Of a stretch of 33,666 nt of DNA, positions 27,603 to 33,666 are shown piece by piece. Below the pieces are notes generated by a model. It was not told the origin of the DNA and did no database searches. It worked only from the letters and a program-made list of their open reading frames with translations. How positions within the stretch are numbered: position 1 is the stretch's first letter; each line of letters begins with the position of its first letter. Source of the DNA: Clostridia bacterium (lineage in GTDB: Bacteria > Bacillota > Clostridia > Oscillospirales > CAG-272); contig JAFTRA010000041.1 of assembly GCA_017462485.1 (NCBI GenBank), positions 1-33,666 on the forward strand. The letters run 5' to 3'. Made by a program: the position numbers and the translations under genes.

Positions 27603-30011
27603 CTACCTTATATCAAAAACGCTTCTTAAACGAAGGTTTTTCGGATTTCCTTTTAAGATTTTAACCCGTTTTTCTCCGCCGTTCATATCGAAGTAGTTGT
27701 CCGAAAGGATAAAATCGCAGTCGGGAGAGTCAATCTCAACGCTCTTTGCGTAAGCTTCTGCCGACACTATGATTTCGTCGCCCTCTATCCTTGCCGTAAG
27801 GTCGGGATTCTTAAATTTGAAATGCTTCGGGGCGGTGAATAGAACGCTGCCCTCGGAAACTACCTTGCCATCTACGACGAATTCGTAAGAATAGTAGTTG
27901 TTCAAAACGTCGGTTTTCTTAAAATCCGTTTCCTCAAGCGTCAGGACAGACATAGGCTCTACCGTCACCGAACGGTGCGAAGCTTCGAGAATTTCTCCCG
28001 AGCTGTTACGAAGATAGCCGAAAACCTCTCCCGTGACAGTGGAGAGCGTGTCGTTCGTTACCGATAAGCTCGCCGTCGTTTTATAGTCGTAATATCCAGG
28101 CTCCATTATAACGAACGGACGGCTTGCGGTCTCGCCGACCTCCTTGCAGGAAATAAGAATCGGGGAATAGAAGCGCTTTGCGTAATAGTGAAGCGCCTTA
28201 AGTCTGCCGTAGTAGTCTATGCTCGACCAGGACGCAGTAGGCCATATATCGTTGAGCTGCCAATAGAGTGTACCCATACATCTGCCGCGCTCACGGCGAA
28301 GATGCTCCACGCAATAGCGCATAGCCTCTGCCTGAAGCAGCTGCGAGGCGTAAACAAGCGTGCCGAAATCACCGGGGTAGAGATAGGTCTCCGAAAGGTA
28401 GCTTATAATTTTACTGTTCGCTCCCGTATTACGCTGATGCAGCTCCATAACCCTTGAAAAGATATTTCTGTCCTCGGGGAGCGTTATTGCGTTAAGCGTT
28501 TTTTCGTTAGGGAAGGATTGGAAGCCGAACTCTGAAAGGTAACGGAAATGATGATTTCTGTATTCCGTGAACGGTTTGTTTTTATGCCAAACGTCCCAGT
28601 AGTGCGAATCTCCGAAGTTTTCATTCTTCGGGTCAACGAATCTTCCCACGGTTATAGGAGAGGTGTGGATATACGGTATTTCGGGGCAAACGTCCTTTGC
28701 GATATCAGCTATCAAGCCCTCGAAAAGCTCGATGCATTCCGGAATGCAAACGTTACCGACCGCCTTTCCAAGCTTCCACGTGTTGCAGGATTCTACCTCG
28801 TTATTACCCGAAATAAGAGCCAGCGATGCATGATGGCGTAAGCGCTTGAGATTTTGTCTGACTTCCGTATCTATGCTGTCCAGCATTTTTTTATCGGGAT
28901 GATATAGCGTACAGGCAAAGGCGAGGTCAAAAAATACAATAAGTCCGAGCTCGTCGCATATGTCGAAGAAATAGTCGTCGGGATAATAGCCGCCGCCCCA
29001 AACTCTTATTGCGTTGAAGTTAGCGTCTGTGCAGTGGGTAAGAAGCTCTCTTGTGCGCTCTTTGTTGCAGCGTGAGAGAATATTGTCCTCGGGGATATAA
29101 TCGGCTCCCATAGCGAAGAATTTTATTCCGTTGCACTCGTGGGTGAAGCTCTCGCCCCATTTGTCCTTTTCACGTATAAGCTTCAGCGTGCGAAGACCTA
29201 TTTTTCGCTCTGCCGAGTCGCAAACCGAGTTGCCGTCAATAACCTCGGCGCGAACGGTATAGAGAGGCTGCCCACCGAGTCCTCTCGGCCACCAGAGCAT
29301 AGGCGAGGGAACTTCCCACGTCTCGCCTGCCGAAATTTCGTATTTTTTGCCGTCGGGCGAGGTAACGGTAACCCTAACGTCGCAGGGCTCGTCGGTGGAA
29401 ATATTCGGTGTGATAAACACCTTGCCGTCTTTGTGAATTTGGTCTATTTTAACGTCGGTAATTCTTGCCGAGTCCTTGGTAATCAAGGATACCTCGCGCC
29501 AGATTCCCATATCGGGAAGATAAGGTCCCCAATCCCAGCCGAGCATACAGTGAGCTTTTCTTATATACCCGTATCCCGCCAGACTGAAATAGCAGTCGTA
29601 AAGATTTAATTCCTTGTGCTTTTTCTTGATGTAAGTATGGATTTCACGGCAGGTAACGCGGAGCGTATTTTCTCCCGAAATCAAAAGGTCGCTGACGTCG
29701 AATTCATACGTTACGTGCATATTGTCGGTCGAGGCAATATGCTGTCCGTTAAGCTCTATATCGCAAAAGGTGTCAAGCCCCTCAAAGCGCAAAATATGAG
29801 GATTTTTGTCCTTTTCGAAGAGGAATTTTTTCTCAAATGTATAATCGTGATGCGTCAGCTCGAGGGCAGAGAATTCGTTATCTCGATAGTAGGGGTCGTC
29901 CATAAGCTTCGCGTCAAGAAGAAAGGAATAAAGAGAGCCCGGGATATTTCCCGTAACGTCAAATCCATTTCCCGTCATTCTCCAAATTCCCGAGAGTGAT
30001 AAGCTTTTCAT
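27603..30011 (-). CDS. Beta-mannosidase (GH2)
   Basis: Removes terminal beta-D-mannose from manno-oligosaccharides or glycan cores. The 802-residue protein has the sugar-binding jelly-roll domain (about 1-175), an immunoglobulin-like domain (about 185-275), the TIM barrel (about 280-600) and a C-terminal beta domain. RVWGGGYYPDD (about 336-346), the acid/base E405 in ISGNNEVESC and the nucleophile E494 in LSEFGFQSF are as expected; GWDWGPYLPDMGIW is typical of the mannosidase branch. There is no signal peptide, so it acts inside the cell. GGAGG precedes the ATG. The divergent AraC gene is the likely regulator. Confidence 0.95.
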   Translation of the reverse strand: MKSLSLSGIWRMTGNGFDVTGNIPGSLYSFLLDAKLMDDPYYRDNEFSALELTHHDYTFEKKFLFEKDKNPHILRFEGLDTFCDIELNGQHIASTDNMHVTYEFDVSDLLISGENTLRVTCREIHTYIKKKHKELNLYDCYFSLAGYGYIRKAHCMLGWDWGPYLPDMGIWREVSLITKDSARITDVKIDQIHKDGKVFITPNISTDEPCDVRVTVTSPDGKKYEISAGETWEVPSPMLWWPRGLGGQPLYTVRAEVIDGNSVCDSAERKIGLRTLKLIREKDKWGESFTHECNGIKFFAMGADYIPEDNILSRCNKERTRELLTHCTDANFNAIRVWGGGYYPDDYFFDICDELGLIVFFDLAFACTLYHPDKKMLDSIDTEVRQNLKRLRHHASLALISGNNEVESCNTWKLGKAVGNVCIPECIELFEGLIADIAKDVCPEIPYIHTSPITVGRFVDPKNENFGDSHYWDVWHKNKPFTEYRNHHFRYLSEFGFQSFPNEKTLNAITLPEDRNIFSRVMELHQRNTGANSKIISYLSETYLYPGDFGTLVYASQLLQAEAMRYCVEHLRRERGRCMGTLYWQLNDIWPTASWSSIDYYGRLKALHYYAKRFYSPILISCKEVGETASRPFVIMEPGYYDYKTTASLSVTNDTLSTVTGEVFGYLRNSSGEILEASHRSVTVEPMSVLTLEETDFKKTDVLNNYYSYEFVVDGKVVSEGSVLFTAPKHFKFKNPDLTARIEGDEIIVSAEAYAKSVEIDSPDCDFILSDNYFDMNGGEKRVKILKGNPKNLRLRSVFDIR

Positions 30012-30042
30012 AAAATGTCCTCCGCGTGAAAATTTATTTTTA

Positions 30043-30071
30043 TTGACATTTATATTATATTATGATAAAAT
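30043..30071 (+). promoter_or_regulatory. Promoter of AraC-type regulator
   Basis: TTGACA (30043-30048), 17-base spacer, TAAAAT (30066-30071). It overlaps the opposite promoter over almost its whole length. Confidence 0.7.
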
Positions 30072-30082
30072 CCTATTATCAA
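30054..30082 (-). promoter_or_regulatory. Promoter of beta-mannosidase unit
   Basis: On the minus strand TTGATA (30082-30077), 17-base spacer, consensus TATAAT (30059-30054). Confidence 0.7.
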
Positions 30083-30129
30083 TGGAATATATTACTTTTT
30101 GTTTATACAATATTATCGAGGGCATTAAA

Positions 30130-30915
30130 ATGAACTTTGTTGTATATGGGATTGATTTTCCGCATAAGCGCGGGGAATTTTGTCATAGAAGTGTTTTGCC
30201 GTATTACTTTATTTCCTGCTTCAGAACCGATTACGTAGCCGAAATTGACGGTAAAACAGTGCGCGGCAACGCAGGCGACTATATGATACTCGAGCCGGAA
30301 AAGACGGTTTATCACGGGCCTATGCCCGAAGCGGAAAAGGGCTTCAGAAACGATTGGCTCTATTTATCGGGCGAGGATTTCGTGACCTTGACTAAAAAAT
30401 ACCCCCTGCCGCTAAACAAACCCTTTCGTCTTGACGGCGCCTCTTATCTTGCCACGGCGTTAGAGAAAATCCACCGTGAAAAATCCTTTTTGCTCCCGGG
30501 CTACGAGGAAAAATGCGACCTTATAATGACGGACGCCTTTATAGATATGTACCGATCGTATCAAAAAAACGAGCGCCTTACCTCTGACGGTAAGCTTGAA
30601 TACGCTCGCGGTGAAATTATGAAGGACTATAAAAGAGAGTGGACTCTCGAAGAGATGGCGAAGCTCTCGGGGTATTCAAAAAGCCGATTTTGCGCGCTCT
30701 ACAAGGAGCATTATGGCATTTCGCCCGTAAACGATTTGATTCATCATAGAATCGAGCAGTCAAAGCTTTTGATGCTCTACGGAAATATGCGTCTTGCCGA
30801 GGTTTCCGAGGCGGTCGGCTTTGCTTCAATCTACTATTTTTCCAAATGCTTCAAGAAAAAAGAGGGAATTTCTCCCACCGATTATAAAAACATCGGCTCG
30901 CCAAAAGGGTATTAG
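30130..30915 (+). CDS. AraC-family transcriptional regulator
   Basis: A 261-residue regulator with an N-terminal cupin-type domain (VRGNAGDYMILEPEKTVYHG around residues 42-62) and a C-terminal double helix-turn-helix (about 165-258: WTLEEMAKLSGYSKSRFCALYKE and the signature VSEAVGFASIYYFSKCFKKKEGISP). The start at 30130 is chosen because GAGGG lies seven bases before it; the longer in-frame reading from 30043 would begin inside the promoter. It is divergent from the beta-mannosidase gene, the usual place for a local activator. Confidence 0.92.
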   Translation: MNFVVYGIDFPHKRGEFCHRSVLPYYFISCFRTDYVAEIDGKTVRGNAGDYMILEPEKTVYHGPMPEAEKGFRNDWLYLSGEDFVTLTKKYPLPLNKPFRLDGASYLATALEKIHREKSFLLPGYEEKCDLIMTDAFIDMYRSYQKNERLTSDGKLEYARGEIMKDYKREWTLEEMAKLSGYSKSRFCALYKEHYGISPVNDLIHHRIEQSKLLMLYGNMRLAEVSEAVGFASIYYFSKCFKKKEGISPTDYKNIGSPKGY

Positions 30916-30962
30916 GCTTTTCTACCTATCGGAAGATATTTTTATAAATTCCTTTAAAAGTA

Positions 30963-30991
30963 TTTACAATTTGTAGAAAATATGATATAAT
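30963..30991 (+). promoter_or_regulatory. Promoter of the structured RNA
   Basis: TTTACA (30963-30968), 17-base spacer, consensus TATAAT (30986-30991). Transcription should begin near 30998, at the base of the long stem. Confidence 0.75.
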
Positions 30992-30997
30992 TTTGTT

Positions 30998-31207
30998 GTC
31001 ACACAAACTTAATAATCGGTATTAGGGGTATTTTTGCTTTAAGGGATACTATACCCTTTTTTGAGCATACCTAAATTTATGGACTTGGTAAAAATGCAGG
31101 CTCCTCTAATTTAGGTATGGCTGAAATATTCCTATTCCGGTTAGTTTGTGTGACAACAATCGGGGTTTGCGTTTTTCGGTGCGTGGCTTCGGTTGCGCAC
31201 CTTTTTT
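30998..31207 (+). ncRNA. Structured non-coding RNA, 6S-RNA-like shape
   Basis: A rod-shaped RNA is predicted by eye. A 17-base perfect inverted repeat (30993-31009 with 31143-31159) closes it. Inside, AATCGG/CCGGTT and GGTATTT/AAATATT extend the stem with small mismatches. A large lopsided bubble follows: about 30 bases on the 5' side, holding its own AAGGG/CCCTT hairpin, against about 5 on the other side. A 12-pair upper stem (CATACCTAAATT with AATTTAGGTATG) and a tip hairpin (CUUG/CAGG) cap it. A terminator follows. A closing stem, central bubble and upper stem is the layout of 6S RNA, which binds RNA polymerase. I cannot confirm the family; a mobile palindromic element or a leader for the next gene are alternatives. 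Confidence 0.5.
31178..31207 (+). terminator. Terminator of the structured RNA
   Basis: GGTGCGTGGC (31178-31187), TTCG loop, GTTGCGCACC (31192-31201), then six T. A very stable hairpin. Confidence 0.92.
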
Positions 31208-31227
31208 GTTTATGGTGATATATACGT

Positions 31228-31593
31228 ATGAGTAAATCCAAAAAGATTATTGATATTACCGGTGTAGAGCTTACGCCCGGAAAGCCTGACATATGCCTTG
31301 GTAACGGAGAACAAGGTTTTGCGTGTTGCTGTGACGAGTGCGACTACTATTTGCTTTGTTTCCCCAATTTTGATTTGATAAACGAAGAAGAAATCAATGA
31401 TATAGAATTACCTCCGCCAAGTAAACGGCACAAGATACGAATGAACCGTCTGTTTCGTGAGCGTGTTGGCAGCTCCTTTCTTCCGTTTCCCGAGGTAGAT
31501 TGTCTTTATGAAAGAATACGAAGCAAGATTGTTGTAAAACTCAAGATAAATGAGTTTCTAGATAAATGTAAAAAACGCAGAAGAAGCATATAA
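31228..31593 (+). CDS. Small cysteine-rich protein of unknown function
   Basis: I do not recognise this 121-residue protein. Residues 13-46 hold a compact cysteine cluster: C23, then C33-C34-C35, C38 and C44, within LGNGEQGFACCCDECDYY, which could bind zinc or an iron-sulfur cluster. The C-terminal half is basic (KRHKIRMNRLFRERV and a Lys/Arg tail, KKRRRSI). There is no signal peptide or membrane segment. The ribosome site is weak (GGTGA). The gene begins about 20 bases after the RNA terminator, so it may be read through from that promoter, and it has its own strong terminator, which supports it being real. Confidence 0.7.
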   Translation: MSKSKKIIDITGVELTPGKPDICLGNGEQGFACCCDECDYYLLCFPNFDLINEEEINDIELPPPSKRHKIRMNRLFRERVGSSFLPFPEVDCLYERIRSKIVVKLKINEFLDKCKKRRRSI

Positions 31594-31596
31594 AAA

Positions 31597-31642
31597 GAAA
31601 AATACGAGAAATACCGTAAAGTTCTCGTATTTTTCTTTTTCA
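31597..31642 (+). terminator. Terminator after the cysteine-rich gene
   Basis: A perfect 14-base stem, GAAAAATACGAGAA (31597-31610) with its complement at 31622-31635, then T-rich sequence. Confidence 0.88.
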
Positions 31643-31695
31643 TTCGTTATGTCCGTTTATTCTTGATTCTATGGACTTGAACTCACGTTCTAAAT

Positions 31696-32003
31696 CACGA
31701 CGGAGTCGTGTATATCATCCGCAACTTGTTGCGGTATATCATCAATGCGTAGCATTGTATATCACCAAAACAAAGTTTTGTATATCACCAATCCCAACGG
31801 GATTGCATATCATCAACACGGAGTGTTGTATAGAGGCTCACAAGCTCGCTAATCCGTCGCTTTGCTCCTTACATCATTGCGAAAGAGCATACAGCATGAG
31901 ATACACGCCCTTTGGGCGTGATGATATACAAGGGCGGTATCTCCGCCCTTAATGATATGCACCGCACTCCGCGCGGTAATGATATACCAAGTCTGCGACT
32001 TGG
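31696..32003. repeat. Array of variable short palindromes with a conserved linker
   Basis: Ten short hairpins of different sequence. Six in the first block (31696-31828) are joined by the linker TATATCAT or a one-base variant. Their arms are CACGAC, CCGCAAC, CAATGC, CAAAAC, CAATCCC and CAACAC, each with its exact complement after a 2-3 base loop. Four in the second block (31904-32003: arms CACGCCC, AAGGGCGG, ACCGCAC with one mismatch, CCAAGTC) are joined by ATGATATA, the reverse complement of the linker, so the block faces the other way. Units repeat about every 23-27 bases. About 75 bases between the blocks hold only weak pairing. No protein-coding gene is supported here. Confidence 0.85.
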
Positions 32004-32010
32004 ATAAAAA

Positions 32011-32036
32011 AATCGGCAAGCCGAAACTTGCCGATT
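32011..32036 (-). terminator. Terminator after tRNA-Leu
   Basis: AATCGGCAAG and its complement (32011-32020 with 32027-32036) form a 10-pair stem with a T run on the minus strand. The hairpin begins four bases after the tRNA's CCA end. Confidence 0.88.
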
Positions 32037-32039
32037 TTT

Positions 32040-32123
32040 TGGTGCGGGAGACGGGAATTGAACCCGTACGGTAAAACCACACGCCCCTCAAACGTGCGCG
32101 TCTGCCAGTTCCGCCACTCCCGC
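32040..32123 (-). tRNA. tRNA-Leu (GAG)
   Basis: An 84-base class II tRNA with the 5' acceptor arm GCGGGAG pairing with CTCCCGC, a five-pair anticodon stem (CACGT/GCGTG) around the loop TTGAGGG giving anticodon GAG, a long variable arm, a GGTTCAATTCC T-loop and an encoded CCA end. Confidence 0.95.
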
Positions 32124-32135
32124 AGAACAGTCAAT

Positions 32136-32164
32136 ATTATATCACATAAAAATTTCAATGTCAA
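32136..32164 (-). promoter_or_regulatory. Promoter of tRNA-Leu
   Basis: On the minus strand TTGACA (32164-32159), 17-base spacer, TATAAT (32141-32136). Full consensus in both boxes. Confidence 0.85.
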
Positions 32165-32263
32165 TAGTTTTGAAAAATATTTTTTTAGATTTTTTAGAAT
32201 AGGGTTAAAACGCAATGGAAAAATATATTTTTAAAACAAATCAAACTTTTTTAAAAAACAATC

Positions 32264-32292
32264 TTGACAAACCAAATATTTTCTTGTATAAT
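32264..32292 (+). promoter_or_regulatory. Promoter of tRNA-Trp
   Basis: TTGACA (32264-32269), 17-base spacer, TATAAT (32287-32292). Full consensus. Confidence 0.88.
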
Positions 32293-32304
32293 ATACGAGT
32301 GCAT

Positions 32305-32380
32305 AGGGGTATAGCTCAGTTGGTAGAGTACTGGTCTCCAAAACCATGGGTCGTGGGTTCAAGTCCTTCTGCCCCTGCCA
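32305..32380 (+). tRNA. tRNA-Trp (CCA)
   Basis: A 76-base tRNA. The acceptor arm AGGGGTA pairs with TGCCCCT, the anticodon loop CTCCAAA gives anticodon CCA, GGTTCAAGTCC is the T-arm, and the CCA end is encoded. Confidence 0.96.
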
Positions 32381-32383
32381 TTG

Positions 32384-32437
32384 AAAGGGCTCAAGCTTTT
32401 TGACTACGCAAGTGTAGACTAAAAGTTTGAGCCTTTT
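32384..32437 (+). terminator. Long hairpin after tRNA-Trp, probable terminator
   Basis: AAAGGGCTCAAGCTTTT (32384-32400) pairs with AAAAGTTTGAGCCTTTT (32421-32437), with a smaller CTAC/GTAG stem inside and T-rich sequence after. It probably ends the tRNA-Trp transcript; it also lies within the suggested left end of the insertion sequence. Confidence 0.65.
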
Positions 32438-32444
32438 CTCATTT

Positions 32445-33587
32445 TTACAAATTTACACGCTCAAAGAACTCCGTCTCAACTTGGGACGGAGTTTTCATTT
32501 TCAAAGTCCGATGCATTCGGATTTCGTTATAATACTCAATATATTCATCAAGCACCGCCGCAAGATCGGCGGCAGAATCGTAAATGTGATAATAAATCGC
32601 TTCTTTTTTCAGCGTATTGAAAAAAGACTCACAAACAGAATTATCGTATGGGTAACCCGGTGCCGAAAAAGACTGTCTGCACTTCAATTCTTCTAAATGC
32701 GTTCGAAAAGCATACGAGGTATATTGAACACCTTGATCGCTATGAAAGATAAGATTTTGAGGTTGTCTCCTCTCTTCAAAGGCTTCATCAAAAGTATTCA
32801 TTGTGAGGACGGTATCAATGGTGCTGGAGATGCCGTATGATAAAATCTTCCTTGAAAACAAGTCGATTACCACACACACAAACATATATTGATCCTTTAC
32901 TTTCACATAGGTAATATCGCTTGCCCAAACCAAATTCGGTGCTTCAGGACTGAATTCTCCGCGAATAAGATTGCGAAATTTATTGCGTGACAATGACTTC
33001 TTGTGTTCAAGTGTGTACGGTGCAACTTTTACTTGAAGTCCCATTTCTTTCATCAACCGACTAATGCGCGTTTTACTGACTTGAAACCCCTGCTCTTGTA
33101 GCTTATACTTAATAGGGTTTCGCCCAAAGCGCTCTTTGCTATGGTAAAATATTTCTCGAATCATCACGCTAAGTTCTTTATCCGCAAGCTCGTATCGGTT
33201 AGGAATATCGCCTTTCTTCTTTCGATTGTAATATGTACCTCTCGGTATTTGAAGAGCCTCACATAAAACATGGATTGAATATTTACCTTCCAAGCGTTTT
33301 ATTTCAGCGACCTTTTCGGTGATGGACGAAGTAACACCGCACTTCAATTCTTTGGATGCCGCCACGATTTTATTCAGCTTATCAAGGTGCGCTTGGGCTT
33401 TGTGACCGGTATTTGCAGGTTTCTTTGAAACACGGAAAAAGTGGTTTTCTTCGTGTTTATTTTTCCATTTAAACAGCGTGCTACGGGCAATGCCGTATTT
33501 TTCAAGAGTCGCGCCGATATTACGATGCATTTTGTAGTACTTGACAACCTCTATTTTGAAATTGTCGGGATAATAGATTTTTGGCAT
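32445..33587 (-). CDS. IS3-family (IS150-like) transposase
   Basis: A 380-residue DDE transposase in one uninterrupted reading frame. An N-terminal helix-turn-helix (about 8-50: FKIEVVKYYKM and KYGIARSTLFKWKNK) comes first, then an HTH_21-type region (about 135-185), then the retroviral-integrase-like core. The catalytic triad is D224 (WASDITYV), D284 (HSDQGVQYTS) and E320 (CESFFNTLKKE), with 35 residues between the last two as expected. Most IS3 elements split this protein into two frames joined by a ribosomal frameshift; here no frameshift is needed. AGGAGG (33598-33593) precedes the ATG. It appears intact. Confidence 0.95.
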   Translation of the reverse strand: MPKIYYPDNFKIEVVKYYKMHRNIGATLEKYGIARSTLFKWKNKHEENHFFRVSKKPANTGHKAQAHLDKLNKIVAASKELKCGVTSSITEKVAEIKRLEGKYSIHVLCEALQIPRGTYYNRKKKGDIPNRYELADKELSVMIREIFYHSKERFGRNPIKYKLQEQGFQVSKTRISRLMKEMGLQVKVAPYTLEHKKSLSRNKFRNLIRGEFSPEAPNLVWASDITYVKVKDQYMFVCVVIDLFSRKILSYGISSTIDTVLTMNTFDEAFEERRQPQNLIFHSDQGVQYTSYAFRTHLEELKCRQSFSAPGYPYDNSVCESFFNTLKKEAIYYHIYDSAADLAAVLDEYIEYYNEIRMHRTLKMKTPSQVETEFFERVNL

Positions 33588-33666
33588 GATAGCCTCCTGT
33601 TATATAAAGATTTTGTCAAAAGACGAGCCATCATTATATCACGAAATTGTTAACTGCTTTATTGTC

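Larger units (their letters stand above)
32382..33633 (-). mobile_element. IS3-family insertion sequence, ends tentative
   Basis: About 1.25 kb, the normal size for this family, carrying one transposase gene. Reading inward, the right end begins TGATGGCTCG and the left end begins TGAAAGGGCTC, followed on both sides by CTTTT and GAC: an imperfect inverted repeat with the TGA tips common in IS3 elements. No direct target duplication is visible next to these ends, so the exact borders are uncertain. The left end would begin two bases after tRNA-Trp. Confidence 0.55.

Noticed and set aside
31671-31952. A 93-codon frame through the hairpin array
   Set aside because: It is made of the palindromes and linkers, with no ribosome site.
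31696-32003. CRISPR array
   Set aside because: The constant part is only 8 bases, the variable parts are self-complementary palindromes of 15-21 bases, and no cas gene is nearby.

Overview
The window looks like a chromosomal segment of an uncultured, fairly low-GC member of the Clostridia (Bacillota). The strongest taxonomic clue is a SCIFF peptide gene next to its radical SAM maturase, a pair typical of Clostridia. NAD-dependent DNA ligase, meso-DAP dehydrogenase beside dapB, FakA/DegV/PlsX lipid genes and consistent -35/N17/-10 promoters fit the same group. No rRNA, prophage, CRISPR or recognisable defence system is visible.

Layout. 1-300 is a palindrome-rich intergenic stretch with a promoter. 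310-4024 holds a membrane-anchored protein of unknown function and ligA. 4353-5159 is an AraC-type regulator that shares a two-way terminator with a four-gene minus-strand operon (9162-5244): FAD oxidoreductase, endonuclease/exonuclease/phosphatase protein, RluA-type pseudouridine synthase and nucleoside hydrolase. A divergent MFS transporter follows (9349-10524). 15066-10735, minus strand, carries SCIFF (too short to stand out as an ORF), its maturase, an Orn/Lys/Arg-type decarboxylase and a translationally overlapping glycoside hydrolase. Diverging from it, 15418-18989 carries dapB, ddh and an OmpR/histidine-kinase pair.

19153-24205 is the most interesting coding block. It contains FakA (fatty acid kinase), a divergent PlsX, a DegV/FakB fatty-acid-binding protein, a GNAT-fold transferase and a dedicated acyl carrier protein, ending in a strong terminator. 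Together they could turn a free fatty acid into acyl-phosphate, then acyl-ACP, and possibly pass the acyl group to the GNAT enzyme. That last step is inference.

24385-30915 is a sugar-use locus: beta-mannosidase (GH2), oligo-1,6-glucosidase-like GH13 and a GPH-family sugar transporter on the minus strand, with a divergent AraC regulator whose promoter physically overlaps that of the mannosidase.

The last 2.8 kb is rich in RNA and repeats. It holds a promoter-driven, long rod-like structured RNA with its own terminator (6S-RNA-like shape), a small cysteine-rich protein gene, an unusual array of ten different short palindromes joined by a conserved 8-base linker in two opposing blocks, divergent tRNA-Leu(GAG) and tRNA-Trp(CCA) genes, and an IS3-family insertion sequence at the right edge.
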